A DNA stretch of 64,000 nt from Xanthomonas citri pv. mangiferaeindicae (GCA_002240395.1 CP016836.1:1550001-1614000); one strand, 5' to 3'. Shown: positions 10,597 to 19,624, counted from the stretch's first letter. Made by a program: numbers and translations. The notes: a model not told the origin generated them from the sequence alone.

Positions 10597-11145
10597 ATGC
10601 TTCGATCGTTCCGTCCCGCCCTGTCCCTGCTCACCGCCGCGCTGGTCGTGGGCTGCGCCAGCGCGCCGCGCCCGGCGCCAGCGCCCGCCGCGGTGGCCAC
10701 GCCGCCATTGGCCGGCACCGGCACCGCGAACGCTGCGGTGGCCAACCTCGCCTCGGCGTCGGGCACCCTGGTCAGTGGTCGGGTGATGCTCAGCCCGGCG
10801 CAAGGCGGCGTGCGCGTGCGCGGCGAGATCGGCGGCCTGGTCCGTAACGGCACCCACAACCTGCGCCTGCATGCCCGCGGCGACTGCAGCGCGGTCGATG
10901 CCGCCAGCGCCGGGCCCGAGTACGACGCCCAGCGCGGTGCGCCGTCGCAACTGCCCGACTCGGGCGAGCGCGGGCGGATCCTCGCCGATGCGCGTGGCGT
11001 TGCCCCGATCGACCTGCTGCTGCCCGGTGCGGTGCTGGGCGGCGGCGCGCCCAATGATGTCGTCGGCCGCGCGCTGCTGGTGCTCGGCGCGACCCCCGGC
11101 GCGATCAGCGCGCGTGTCGCCTGCGGCGTCGTCCGGATCGAATGA
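10597..11145 (+). CDS. SodC-like lipoprotein lacking the metal ligands
   Basis: A 182-residue lipoprotein (signal ending LVVGC) with the fold signature of Cu/Zn superoxide dismutase but a ruined active site. Against the intact sodC immediately downstream, HVHEHGDC is replaced by RLHARGDC, the bridging-His region GGHFNP by GPEYDA, the HHVGDSD segment by QLPDSGE, and VHANADD by VLGATPG. Only one of the copper-site histidines remains. The two disulfide cysteines (GDCS and ACGV) are kept, as is the GAPNDVVGRALLV strand region. It is therefore a non-enzymatic paralogue, probably an old tandem duplication. The start at 10597 gives a proper signal peptide; the longer ORF from 10546 does not. Confidence 0.8.
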   Translation: MLRSFRPALSLLTAALVVGCASAPRPAPAPAAVATPPLAGTGTANAAVANLASASGTLVSGRVMLSPAQGGVRVRGEIGGLVRNGTHNLRLHARGDCSAVDAASAGPEYDAQRGAPSQLPDSGERGRILADARGVAPIDLLLPGAVLGGGAPNDVVGRALLVLGATPGAISARVACGVVRIE

Positions 11146-11207
11146 TCCACGTCTACCCATCCAGTTCTCGGCGCACTGCGTCCTTTCGACCCCGAAGGAG
11201 TACTTCC

Positions 11208-11828
11208 ATGTCCCAGACCCGTCTCTTCGCGCCCGCCGTCGCGGTGCTCGCGCTGGCGCTCTCCGCCTGCGGTAACAGCAGCACGACCGACAACGAAGAT
11301 GCCGCCGCCGAGGCCGACCGCGCCGCCGCGCCCGCGTCGGGCCAGGCATCTGCTCCTGCGGCCGAGACCGCGGCCGCAGGTGCCAGTGCCAGCGCCGAGC
11401 TTGCCCCGACCCAGGGCCATGAAACCGCCGGCACCTTGCGCTTTGCGATGGTCGATGGCCGCATCCAGGTCACCGGCACGGTGAACGGCCTGCCGCCGGG
11501 CGGCACGCACGGCTTCCATGTGCACGAGCACGGCGATTGCAGCGCGCCGGACGGCACCAGCGCCGGGGGCCACTTCAATCCGGCCAGCAGCGACCACGGC
11601 CGGGTCGGCCACGGTGCGCATCACGTTGGCGACAGCGACAACATCGTTGCCGGCACCGATGGCACCGCGTCGGTCGATGGCTGGCTGGAAGGCGCAACGC
11701 TCGGCGATGGGGCGCCGACCGACATCGTCGGCAAGGCGGTCATCGTCCATGCCAATGCCGACGACTACGTCACCCAGCCGACCGGCAACGCTGGCGACCG
11801 GCTGGCCTGCGGCGTGATTCGTTCCTGA
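11208..11828 (+). CDS. sodC: Superoxide dismutase [Cu-Zn], lipoprotein form
   Basis: Converts superoxide to oxygen and peroxide outside the cytoplasm. The 206-residue product begins with a lipoprotein signal ending LSACG, followed by a low-complexity Ala/Glu linker to about residue 65, then the dismutase domain. Copper and zinc ligands are all visible: HGFHVHEHGDC, SAGGHFNP, GHGAHHVGDSD and VHANADDY, and the disulfide partner is in LACGVI. The start is fixed by GAAGGAG 8 bases upstream. It follows the degenerate paralogue by 62 bases on the same strand. Confidence 0.93.
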   Translation: MSQTRLFAPAVAVLALALSACGNSSTTDNEDAAAEADRAAAPASGQASAPAAETAAAGASASAELAPTQGHETAGTLRFAMVDGRIQVTGTVNGLPPGGTHGFHVHEHGDCSAPDGTSAGGHFNPASSDHGRVGHGAHHVGDSDNIVAGTDGTASVDGWLEGATLGDGAPTDIVGKAVIVHANADDYVTQPTGNAGDRLACGVIRS

Positions 11829-11879
11829 CGGACTGCGGGCTCCACCTGTGGGGCCTTACGCCTCGCGGGTAGCGTTGGG

Positions 11880-12440
11880 CGGGGCGCGGTGAAAGTCTCG
11901 CCCCCACCCGATGCCTGCGGCATCGACCTCCCCCGCGTGCGGGGGAGGTGAGTTCACATCGGCCGCGAAGTCGTGTCCATTCGACTCTGGCGCGATGCTA
12001 TAAAGCGCGCCCCGCATTGTGGGGAGGTGAGTCAGATCGGCCGCGAAGTCGCGTCCATTCGATTCTGGGCGCGATGCCATAAAGCCCTCCCCCCGCATCG
12101 CGGGGAGGGTTGGGTGGGGGCCAGAAGGTCGCGGTGGCATGCGGACGCCATTGCCCCTACGCGATGCCTGCGGCATCGGACCTCCCGGGAGATGAGTCCA
12201 GATCGGCTGCGACGTCGCGTCCTTTCGATTCTGGGCGCGATGCCCTAAAGCCCTGCCCCGCATCGCGGGGAGGGTTGGGTGGGGGTCAGAAGGTCGCGGT
12301 GGCATGCGGACGCCATTGCCCCTACGCGATGCCTGCGGCATCGAACTCCCCACATCGCGGGGGAGATGCGTCCAGCTTGGCCGCAAAGGGCCGCATCCCG
12401 CCGACCTCCCGCGCAGGGAGTGGCCTGCAGTGCCGACGGT
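11880..12440. repeat. Intergenic repeat array with 166-base direct repeats and hairpin-forming GC arms
   Basis: The 619-base gap between sodC and the next gene holds no credible coding region. A unit starting GATCGGCCGCGAAGTCGCG occurs at 11957 (variant), 12035 and 12201. The last two copies continue into a shared block (TTGGGTGGGGGCCAGAAGGT, then GATGCCTGCGGCATCG) so that the period is about 166 bases. Each unit contains small inverted repeats such as CCCCGCATCGCGGGG and GATGCCTGCGGCATC. A third, partial copy of the GATGCCTGCGGCATCG element lies near 11908. The spacing and degeneracy do not fit a CRISPR array. These look like family-typical dispersed intergenic repeats. Confidence 0.75.
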
Positions 12441-12447
12441 TTGACGG

Positions 12448-13347
12448 TCAGGCCAGCGCGGTGCGCGGGTCTTGGCCTGGGGTGACGTGTACGAACTCGA
12501 CCGGCACGCCGTGCGCCTGCAGCACGGCGGCGAACTGGCGCTGGCGGGCCTCGTGCATCGCCAGGCCATGGGCGAGGCGGCCTTCGTCCTGCTCGCCCGG
12601 CGCGCACCGTCGCCGCCAATCGTCGGGGCCCAGCAGTGCCATGCGCACCTCGCCCTGCGCATGTCGCAGCAGCGGTTCGGGCGGGGCGTCGAGCCAGATT
12701 TCATCGGCTGGCGCCAGCAACGCGGCCTCGAGCACGTCCCACAGCGGCTCGAGCCCCTGGTTGCGGTACTGCAGCGCGGTCATCGCCAACAGGTCGTGCA
12801 GCGTCAGGTAGCGGGCGTGTTCGATTCGCGCGCCGAACGCGTCCTGCGCCTGCAACGCGGTGTCGGCCTGCACCATGCCCAGGTCGAGCAGCATCGATTC
12901 CATGTGCGCCGAGACCGCCTCGGTCGCGGCGGGTTCGCCGACAAACAGATACGGCAGCACGCGCAGGCGACCACCGGCCAGTTCCGGGTCGGCACGGAAC
13001 GGCAGCGGCGTTTCGCCCTTCTCGTCGGCACCGAAGGCGATGATCCGCGGCCCCTGCCCGGCTTGCGGCGCGCGCGCACGCAGTTCCTCCAGCCGACGGT
13101 GCACCGGCCAGCCCGGGCGCAGTAACTCGGCGGGGTCGAAATGCGCCGCGGCAAAGACCAGGTCGAGGTCGCGCACACCGGGCACCAGCACGCCCAGATC
13201 ACGCCCCAGGCGTGTGGCCAGTGCACCGGCCGCCTGCTGGCCCACGGCATCGCGTGCCGGCACTGAGTCGTCGCTCAGTTCCAGGGCCAGGACGCCGCGC
13301 ACGAGCGGCGCGGCATCGTGTCGGGAAATGTCGGGATCTGCGGTCAT
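12448..13347 (-). CDS. Conserved hypothetical protein
   Basis: A 299-residue soluble protein without signal peptide or membrane segment. I do not recognise a named family. Its features are an acidic, Leu/Ala-rich sequence, a central segment GGRLRVLPYLFVG, and a conserved-looking block IEHARYLTLHDLLAMTALQYRNQGLEPLWDVLEAAL split over residues 185-220. The ATG at 13347 was chosen over an upstream start at 13374 because the latter adds a Cys/Pro-rich tail without support. It is divergent from the thiolase gene, with 92 bases between starts. The protein ends next to the repeat array. Confidence 0.75.
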   Translation of the reverse strand: MTADPDISRHDAAPLVRGVLALELSDDSVPARDAVGQQAAGALATRLGRDLGVLVPGVRDLDLVFAAAHFDPAELLRPGWPVHRRLEELRARAPQAGQGPRIIAFGADEKGETPLPFRADPELAGGRLRVLPYLFVGEPAATEAVSAHMESMLLDLGMVQADTALQAQDAFGARIEHARYLTLHDLLAMTALQYRNQGLEPLWDVLEAALLAPADEIWLDAPPEPLLRHAQGEVRMALLGPDDWRRRCAPGEQDEGRLAHGLAMHEARQRQFAAVLQAHGVPVEFVHVTPGQDPRTALA

Positions 13348-13439
13348 TGGCCGTCCACACGGGCAGGGATACACTCGTTCACATTATGCCCGTCCCGTGT
13401 CGTGGACAGTCTCACGCAAGCCCCTGCGAGGAAAATCCG

Positions 13440-14717
13440 ATGCTGCTAGGTCGTCCCGTCGCCGTGCTCGGTGGCGTCCGCATCCCGTTCTGTCGCCAGA
13501 ACACCGCGTACGCCGACGTCGGCAACCTCGGCATGTCGGTGCGCACGCTCGGCGCCCTGGTCGAGAAGTTCGGCCTGCATGGGCAGCAGCTGGGCGAGGT
13601 GGCGATGGGCGCGGTGATCAAGCACTCGAGCGACTGGAACCTCGGGCGCGAGGCGGCGCTGTCGTCGGGGCTGTCGGCGCTGACGCCGGGCATCACGATG
13701 CAGCGCGCCTGTGGCACCTCGCTCGACACCATCGTGGCGATCGGCAACAAGATCGCGACCGGTCAGATCGAATCGGGCATCGGCGGCGGCTCGGACACCA
13801 CCTCCGACGTGCCGATCGTCTACGGCCGCGCACTGCGTCGCCGGTTGTTGACGGCCAATGCCGCCAAGTCCACCAAGGACCGCATCGCGGCGTTCCGGGG
13901 CTTTCGTCCGCGCGAGCTCAAGCCCGACTTTCCGGGCGTGGCCGAGCCGCGCACCGGCAAGTCGATGGGCGAGCACTGCGAAGACATGGCCAAGGAGTGG
14001 AGCATCTCGCGCGATTCGCAGGACGAGCTCGCGGTCGCCTCGCACCACAAGCTCGCTGCGGCCTACGAGCGTGGGTTCTTCGACGATCTGGTCGTGAGCT
14101 TCCGCGGCGTTGCGCGCGACAACATCCTCAGGCCCGACACCTCGATCGAGAAGCTCGCCACGCTCAAGCCTGCGTTCGACAAGGTCTCGGGCCGTGGCAC
14201 GCTGACCGCCGCCAACTCCACGCCGCTCACCGACGGCGCGGCCGCGTGCCTGCTGGCCAGCGACGATTGGGCCGCCGCGCACGGGCACGAGGTGCTGTGC
14301 CACATCCGCGACGCGCATGTGGCTGCGGTCGACTTCGTGCACGGGGAAGGCCTGCTGATGGCGCCGACGGTCGCGGTCGCGCAGATGCTCGCGCGCAACG
14401 GCCTGACGCTCCAGGACTTCGATATCTACGAGATCCACGAAGCGTTCGCCGCGCAGGTGCTGTGCACGCTGCGCGCGTGGGAGAGCGCGGACTACTGCCG
14501 CACGCGGCTGGGCCTGGAGGCGCCGCTGGGACGGATCGACCCGCAGAAGATCAATCCGCTGGGCTCGTCGCTGGCGACCGGCCATCCGTTCGCGGCGACC
14601 GGTGCGCGCATCGTGGCCACCACCGCCAAGCAGCTCGTCGAGCGCGGCGGCGGCCGGGCGTTGATCTCGATCTGCACCGCCGGCGGCATGGGCGTGGTCG
14701 CGATCCTCGAACGTTGA
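13440..14717 (+). CDS. fadI: Acetyl-CoA C-acyltransferase (FadI-type thiolase)
   Basis: Thiolase that releases acetyl-CoA from 3-ketoacyl-CoA in fatty-acid beta-oxidation, or runs in the condensing direction. The length is 425 residues. The acylated Cys lies in QRACGTSLD (about residue 87), the catalytic His in HEAFAAQ and the C-terminal pair in GHPFAATGAR and ICTAGGMG. The FadI-like insertion around RRRLLTANAAKSTKDR supports this subfamily over acetoacetyl-CoA thiolase. GAGGA lies 8 bases before the ATG. No fadJ partner is next to it, so the exact chain-length role is inferred. Confidence 0.87.
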   Translation: MLLGRPVAVLGGVRIPFCRQNTAYADVGNLGMSVRTLGALVEKFGLHGQQLGEVAMGAVIKHSSDWNLGREAALSSGLSALTPGITMQRACGTSLDTIVAIGNKIATGQIESGIGGGSDTTSDVPIVYGRALRRRLLTANAAKSTKDRIAAFRGFRPRELKPDFPGVAEPRTGKSMGEHCEDMAKEWSISRDSQDELAVASHHKLAAAYERGFFDDLVVSFRGVARDNILRPDTSIEKLATLKPAFDKVSGRGTLTAANSTPLTDGAAACLLASDDWAAAHGHEVLCHIRDAHVAAVDFVHGEGLLMAPTVAVAQMLARNGLTLQDFDIYEIHEAFAAQVLCTLRAWESADYCRTRLGLEAPLGRIDPQKINPLGSSLATGHPFAATGARIVATTAKQLVERGGGRALISICTAGGMGVVAILER

Positions 14718-14743
14718 CCGCACGTCCAGCCAAGGCCACATCC

Positions 14744-15307
14744 ATGTCCGTTCTCCCTTCTCCCGCGCGCCGGCTCGGGCCGCTCGCAGCGGTCCTGCTC
14801 GTCGCGCTCGCCGCTTGCGGTGAGACTCCTGCGCCGCAGCGCGGGCCTGCGGTCATCTCTGCGCCACCCCCGCCCGAAGCGCTGCCCGATTGCGATGAGA
14901 TCGCCAACGCGCTCGGCGAGCTGGTCGCCGGCCTGGAAGTGGTCGACCCTGCCGGAACCAGGCAGGACACCGCGGACGCCTTCAGCCTGAGCTGCGCCTG
15001 GCGCGGGGCGGACGATGGCGCTGCGTTGGGCGCGATCGTGATCGTCGACCAGCAGCCGCTGACCGAGGCCGACATGCGTCGGGCCGGGCTGTACGTGGAC
15101 GATCCGCGGGTCGCCGCGCTCGGCGGCTTCATCGCCTATCCCGAAGGCCGCCTGGATGGGGCCGAGATCCTGGGGCCGGTCGGGCCGCAGGTGATCGTCG
15201 GTCCGGTCACGGTGACCCTGGCCGCGAACGCGCGTGGCGCAGTGGCCGATGTGACGTTGACGCAGGCCGTCGATGGCGCGGTGGCGGTCCATCGCCTGAT
15301 GCGCTGA
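14744..15307 (+). CDS. Putative lipoprotein of unknown function
   Basis: A 187-residue protein beginning with a lipoprotein signal (LLVALAACGE, Cys about 26), then a Pro-rich linker and a compact domain with two Cys (in LPDCDEI and LSCAW) that could pair. It resembles small DUF3558-like periplasmic domains in layout, but I cannot assign it with confidence. It starts 26 bases after the thiolase and may be co-transcribed. The start was chosen because it gives the signal peptide; the same frame is open far upstream through the thiolase region, which is only a shadow. Confidence 0.75.
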   Translation: MSVLPSPARRLGPLAAVLLVALAACGETPAPQRGPAVISAPPPPEALPDCDEIANALGELVAGLEVVDPAGTRQDTADAFSLSCAWRGADDGAALGAIVIVDQQPLTEADMRRAGLYVDDPRVAALGGFIAYPEGRLDGAEILGPVGPQVIVGPVTVTLAANARGAVADVTLTQAVDGAVAVHRLMR

Positions 15308-15363
15308 CAACGGCGGGCGTTGGCCATCCGCGGCCGCCTGTCGAGGCGACCGCGGCGCGTGAC

Positions 15364-16635
15364 TCAGGGCCGCGGCGTGAGGTCGTCGGGATCCCGCAGG
15401 TGGGGCAGGCCGTGCTCGTCCCGCCGCTCGGCCGCCGCGATCGTCGGCGCCGATGCGTCCACGGGCAGGGCCAGGATCGGCTCGTTACGTGCCGCACGCA
15501 GGGCGTTGGCGTAGCACAGACGTGCGGTGCGCTCGTCGCCCTCGGCCGCGTAGCCGTCGCCGAGCTGGACCCAGGCCTCGCTGCCGGCGCCCTGTTCAGC
15601 CGCGCGCTGCAGCAGCGGGCGGCCGCGCGCCCAGTCGCGGCGGGCATGATGCAGCCGCGCCAGGCCCAGCATCGCCGCCGGGCTGGCCGGATACGTCTGC
15701 AGCCAGCGCTCCAGACGGCTGCGCCGATGCTCGGGGTCGCCGACATCGAGCATCGCGTAACGGGAGGCCAGTTGCTCGTCCCAACGGGCATCGAGTGCGG
15801 TTTCCAGGCTGCGCAGCGCGGCGTCGTGCCAGCCCAGCGCGAATGCGCGGTCGACATAGGCCAGCACCACTGGGGTCTCGGTGCGCAGTCCTTTGGGCAG
15901 TGCTTCCCAGCGCTCGGCGAGTACGTTGGCGTCGGCCGCTTCGTGCAGGGAAGCGGCCGCCCAGCGCACCTCGCGGGCGGCGAGCTGAACTTCAGGCAGC
16001 GCCTGCTGGCGCCGCAGCGCGCCGAGCAGTCCATAGGCTTCTGCCGCGTGTCCGGTCTGGGCCCAGGCGTCGGCACGCAGTGCCAGGCCGCGCGGCGGCA
16101 GCGGCTGCGCCCCAGGGGCATCGAGTGCGGTCAGCGCATCGATCGGACGGTCTTCGAGCATGGCGATCTGCGCCAGGGCGATCGCACGCGTGGCCGGATG
16201 CCGATCGCCGAAGCCGTCCAGATGCGCACGCGCCGCGGCCGCGTCGCCGCGTGCGAACGCGGCCTGCGCGGCCGCCAGCCGGGCGGCAGGCTCGTAATGC
16301 GGATTCTCGTTGGCCGACTGGGTGAGCAGCTTCTCGGCGCGCGCATAGTGGCCTTGGTGCAAGGCGTCGAGCCCCTCGCCCAGACGGCTCTGGGCGCGCG
16401 ACTCGCGATAGCGGCCCCAACTGCGGAACGGCAGAGCGATCAGGCTCATCACCAGCCAGAGCACCACCAGCGCACCCAGCGCCATCGCGATGGCGTTGAC
16501 CAGGGTGGTACTGCGGTCGAGCCCGTCGTAACGGACGATGACCAGGCCGGGGTCGTGGGACAGCAACAACTGCGCGGCCAGCGCGCCCAACAGGGCAATG
16601 ACGATCCAGATCAGCAACGCACGAAGCAGGGACAT
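15364..16635 (-). CDS. hemY: HemY-like inner membrane TPR protein
   Basis: A 423-residue protein with two N-terminal membrane segments (residues 4-26 and 45-68, separated by the short periplasmic stretch HDPGLVIVRYDGLDRSTT) and a long helical TPR region after them. This is the HemY N-terminal plus TPR architecture of the proteins encoded beside hemD. Its role in haem synthesis is inferred from genetic linkage in this group rather than from a known reaction. It lies 84 bases downstream of hemD on the same strand. The intermediate hemX gene found in some gammaproteobacteria is absent. Confidence 0.88.
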   Translation of the reverse strand: MSLLRALLIWIVIALLGALAAQLLLSHDPGLVIVRYDGLDRSTTLVNAIAMALGALVVLWLVMSLIALPFRSWGRYRESRAQSRLGEGLDALHQGHYARAEKLLTQSANENPHYEPAARLAAAQAAFARGDAAAARAHLDGFGDRHPATRAIALAQIAMLEDRPIDALTALDAPGAQPLPPRGLALRADAWAQTGHAAEAYGLLGALRRQQALPEVQLAAREVRWAAASLHEAADANVLAERWEALPKGLRTETPVVLAYVDRAFALGWHDAALRSLETALDARWDEQLASRYAMLDVGDPEHRRSRLERWLQTYPASPAAMLGLARLHHARRDWARGRPLLQRAAEQGAGSEAWVQLGDGYAAEGDERTARLCYANALRAARNEPILALPVDASAPTIAAAERRDEHGLPHLRDPDDLTPRP

Positions 16636-16719
16636 GGGAGGCTTCCGTAAAGGCGATGCGAAGATGGGCTACGGTGCCTGACAGCATCGTGATGGCCCCG
16701 TGGTGGGCCGGAGCGCCAT

Positions 16720-17508
16720 TCAGGATACGTGCGCAACCGCCTGCGAGATCGGCGATGCGGCCGCCAACAGCGATGCCGGCCGGGCATCGGCGGCGACCCG
16801 AACGTCGGCAAATCCCAGCGTCCGCGCCAACGCGGCCAGCCGTTCGCTGGCGGCGAGCGCCTGCGCGCGCTGCAGGCGTTTGCGCACCGGGTCGGGCACT
16901 TCAGCCAGCAGCGCGGTCAGCGCCTCGCCGCTGCTGACCGGCAACAGCCAGGGCTCGGGCAAGGCCTGCAGGACCGCCAGCCGGCGCGCGGACGGGCGGA
17001 CCGGCACGCGTGCGTAGACATCGGCGCGCCGCAGGCGGGCACCCGCGGCTTCGAGCGCGGCCGCGATCATGCCGCGGCCGCCGGGTGCGGTGATCAGACC
17101 GACGCTGCGCCCGGCCAGGTCGTTCAACGGCAGCAGCGCCAGCAGACCCTCGCTGTCCATGCGCGTCGGCGCGCGAACCGGCGCCACACCGCGGTCTGCC
17201 AGCGCCGCGGCCGTGCCGGCCCCGACGCTAAGCCAGTCCTGGTCAGCGCGGCGCAGCAGGGGCTGCAAGGCCGCGGCCGCGGCCACCGCTGGCGGACTGG
17301 AGAAGATCACGATCTCGGCATCGAGCGCGGCCCGCAGCGCGGCGTGGACCGCGTCGCCGTCGCGCTGGACGATACGCCACGGCGACAGCGCGAACGTGCG
17401 CGCACCCAGATGCGCGGCGGCGCGCCGCAATGCGACGTGGGCCCCGACCGGGCGCAGCGAGATGACGTAGTATCCCGCCAGAAGCGAGGAAGCCGGCGCG
17501 ACATGCAT
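16720..17508 (-). CDS. hemD: Uroporphyrinogen-III synthase
   Basis: Cyclises and inverts ring D of hydroxymethylbilane to give uroporphyrinogen III in haem biosynthesis. The 262-residue length and two-lobe alpha/beta layout fit the family. Sequence is poorly conserved in general, but the characteristic segments are present: VIFSSPPAV around residue 70, GAGTAAAL near 97, the SEGLLALL helix and VSSGEALTALL in the second lobe. The genomic link to hemY supports it. Its start is 67 bases from the divergent thioesterase gene, so a shared promoter region lies at 17509-17575. Confidence 0.87.
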   Translation of the reverse strand: MHVAPASSLLAGYYVISLRPVGAHVALRRAAAHLGARTFALSPWRIVQRDGDAVHAALRAALDAEIVIFSSPPAVAAAAALQPLLRRADQDWLSVGAGTAAALADRGVAPVRAPTRMDSEGLLALLPLNDLAGRSVGLITAPGGRGMIAAALEAAGARLRRADVYARVPVRPSARRLAVLQALPEPWLLPVSSGEALTALLAEVPDPVRKRLQRAQALAASERLAALARTLGFADVRVAADARPASLLAAASPISQAVAHVS

Positions 17509-17575
17509 GCGCGAAGCTTGGTGGCTGCCGGGGAACGGCGCAAGCCGGACGACTCTTCCCCCGACAGGACATCCG

Positions 17576-18043
17576 ATGCAACACGAAGATCCGCTGCGTA
17601 GGCTCGCGGCGCACTACGCTTCCATGCCGCCCGTCGCCGCGATGCGGATCGACATCGCCGGCTTCGACGGCGAGCGCCTGCGCCTGCGCGCGCCGCTCGC
17701 CGAGCACGTCAACGACAAGGGGTCGGCATTCGGCGGCAGCCTGGTGTCGCTGATGACGCTCGCCGGCTGGGGACTGACCACGCTGCGTACTGAAGCGGCC
17801 GGCCTCGATGCCGATGTCTACGTCGCCGATTCGCAGATCCGCTACCGCGCACCGCTGTGCGATGACCTGCAGGCCGAGGCCGTGCTGTCGGACGGCGACT
17901 GGGACACGTTCGTGCGGACCCTGCGCACCCGGGGGCGCGCACGCGTGCAGCTGGCCGCGCAGGTGGTGCTGCCCGACGGCGCGGTCGCGACCGGCATGCA
18001 GGCCCGTTACGCCGCGATTCTGCGGCCCAGCGCCGAGCGTTGA
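17576..18043 (+). CDS. Hotdog-fold thioesterase domain protein (YiiD C-terminal type)
   Basis: A 155-residue protein matching the thioesterase-like C-terminal domain of YiiD. The recognisable elements are LAEHVNDKGSAFGGSLVSLM, where the N-D-K-G-S/T-x-F-G-G-S motif marks the active helix of this hotdog subfamily, and YVADSQIRYRAPL. The substrate is unknown; members are thought to act on acyl thioesters. The ATG at 17576 is preferred over the longer ORF start at 17507 because conservation begins there. Confidence 0.82.
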   Translation: MQHEDPLRRLAAHYASMPPVAAMRIDIAGFDGERLRLRAPLAEHVNDKGSAFGGSLVSLMTLAGWGLTTLRTEAAGLDADVYVADSQIRYRAPLCDDLQAEAVLSDGDWDTFVRTLRTRGRARVQLAAQVVLPDGAVATGMQARYAAILRPSAER

Positions 18044-18151
18044 GCCTTTCAGGCTGAACGCCGCGCGCAGCGCGGTGAGGGGGCCTTGCGCGGACCGCCG
18101 CCGCGGTCGAGAATCCGCGCCCCCGCCTGCCTCCTCCCACCCGGTCGCGCC

Positions 18152-18580
18152 ATGCCGCATCCGTGTCTGTCCTGTGGTGCGTGCTGCGCGCATTTCCGCA
18201 TCGGTTTCCACTGGAGCGAGGCCGACCCCGAGCTCGGTGGGCAGGTGCCGCCGGCGCTGACCGAACCGCTGCGCACGCACGAGCGCGCGATGCGCGGCAC
18301 GTCCTGCGCGCAGCCGCGCTGCATCGCGCTCGACGCCGACATCGGGCGCTACTCGCGCTGCACGATCCATCCCGTGCGCCCCTCGGTCTGCGCGGCGGTG
18401 CCGGCCTCGCTCGAATTCGGCGAGCGCAGCGGCCAGTGCGACCGGGCCCGGCTGGCGCACGGGCTGCCGCTGCTGACCGCTGCCGACTGGCGCTGGCGCG
18501 ACGAGGCGGCCAACGACGACGAACCCGACGACAACGGCCACAGCCCGACCACGCCGACGGTTCCGCCCATTGCCGCGTGA
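18152..18580 (+). CDS. YkgJ-family cysteine-cluster protein
   Basis: A 142-residue protein with the Cys pattern of the YkgJ family: CLSCGACC near the N-terminus, then Cys in TSCAQPRC, YSRCTIH and PSVCAAV, likely binding zinc or an Fe-S cluster. The C-terminal 25 residues are acidic and Pro/Thr rich. No function has been established for the family. It lies 108 bases after the thioesterase gene on the same strand; that gap holds a GC hairpin (CCGCGC-GCA-GCGCGG) without a T-run. Confidence 0.82.
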   Translation: MPHPCLSCGACCAHFRIGFHWSEADPELGGQVPPALTEPLRTHERAMRGTSCAQPRCIALDADIGRYSRCTIHPVRPSVCAAVPASLEFGERSGQCDRARLAHGLPLLTAADWRWRDEAANDDEPDDNGHSPTTPTVPPIAA

Positions 18581-18602
18581 CCGGATCCCGCGTCCGCGCG
18601 GA

Positions 18603-19550
18603 CTAGGCCGGCAGCGGATGGCGCTCGAGGAAGGCGCGGATCTGCGGCACCAGCACCGCGTGCCGGTCCTCCAGCACGTAGTGGCCGGCGTCATCGAAGG
18701 CCTCGACCTCGGCCTGCGGCAGCGCCTGGCGGAAGCCGTCGAGGAAATGCCGGTCGAAGACGAAATCGCGCAGGCCCCAGCCGATGAACGCCGGGCGATC
18801 GGCGTAGCCGGGCAGGGCCCGGCCGGCGGCTTCGAGCAGCGGCCAGGCGCGGTCATTCGGGCCCAGCGGGATGTCCTGCATGAAGCGCACCGTGGAGATC
18901 CGGTTGCGCCAGCTGTCGTACGGGGCGACATAGGCGCGGCGCACGTCGGCGGGCATGCGGCGTTCGACGCCCAGCCACGAGGCCCCGGCCGAAAACGCGT
19001 TGAAGCCGCGGATGATCCATTCGCCAACGGTGTAGTCACGGCCCAGCGCGATCTGCCAGGGCATCGCCTTGACGGCCGGCATCGGGAATGCGGCGGTATT
19101 GGTGATCACCAGCCGTTGCACCTGCGCCTGGTGCGTGAGCGCCCAGCCGAAGCCGATCATGCCGCCCCAGTCGTGCACGGCGAGCGTCAGTGGGCCGTCG
19201 ATGCCCAGGTGCGCGAGCAGCGTGCCGACGTCCTCGACACGCGAGGCCAGTGTGTAGTCGTAGCGCGGCGAGGCACGCGGGCCATCGTCGGGCTTGTCCG
19301 ACAGGCCCATGCCGACGTGGTCGGGCACGATACAGCGATAGCGGTCGCGCAGTCCGCGCACCAGATGACGCCAGTAGTAGCTCCACGACGGATTGCCGTG
19401 GAGCATCAACACGACCTGGCCGTCGCGCGGGCCCTCGTCGAGGTAATGCATCTCGATGCCGGGCCGCACTTCCAGACGATGGCGGGCGAAGTCGTAATCG
19501 GGAAAGTCTTGCACGTGGCGTGGATCTGGCGTGGGCGGGAAGCACGTCAT
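18603..19550 (-). CDS. oleB: OleB: beta-lactone decarboxylase of olefin biosynthesis (alpha/beta-hydrolase)
   Basis: In the Ole pathway OleB removes CO2 from a cis-beta-lactone to give a long-chain cis-olefin. The 315-residue protein belongs to the haloalkane-dehalogenase branch: HGNPSWSYYW (oxyanion Asn53), the nucleophile VHDWGG (Asp127, Trp128), the acid in WGLRDFVFD and His in DAGHYVLED. The segment GEWIIRGFNAFSAGASWLG agrees with my recollection of Xanthomonas OleB. The start at 19550 is the first ATG giving family length; a longer ORF reaches into bphO. The presence of oleA, oleC and oleD within 20 kb supports OleB over a true dehalogenase. Confidence 0.87.
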   Translation of the reverse strand: MTCFPPTPDPRHVQDFPDYDFARHRLEVRPGIEMHYLDEGPRDGQVVLMLHGNPSWSYYWRHLVRGLRDRYRCIVPDHVGMGLSDKPDDGPRASPRYDYTLASRVEDVGTLLAHLGIDGPLTLAVHDWGGMIGFGWALTHQAQVQRLVITNTAAFPMPAVKAMPWQIALGRDYTVGEWIIRGFNAFSAGASWLGVERRMPADVRRAYVAPYDSWRNRISTVRFMQDIPLGPNDRAWPLLEAAGRALPGYADRPAFIGWGLRDFVFDRHFLDGFRQALPQAEVEAFDDAGHYVLEDRHAVLVPQIRAFLERHPLPA

Positions 19551-19624
19551 TGTAGGCGCAAGGCACCAACTGCCCGAGGTTGTAGCGATCTGCGCGCAAT
19601 GTCGGAATCTAACAGAAGGCAACG

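Noticed and set aside
11880..12440. Possible CRISPR array
   Set aside because: Units are about 166 bases apart, unequal and diverged, with no short constant repeats and no cas genes.
18603..19550. Haloalkane dehalogenase
   Set aside because: The fold and Asp nucleophile fit, but the surrounding oleA, oleC and oleD homologues and OleB-like segments favour the beta-lactone decarboxylase role.
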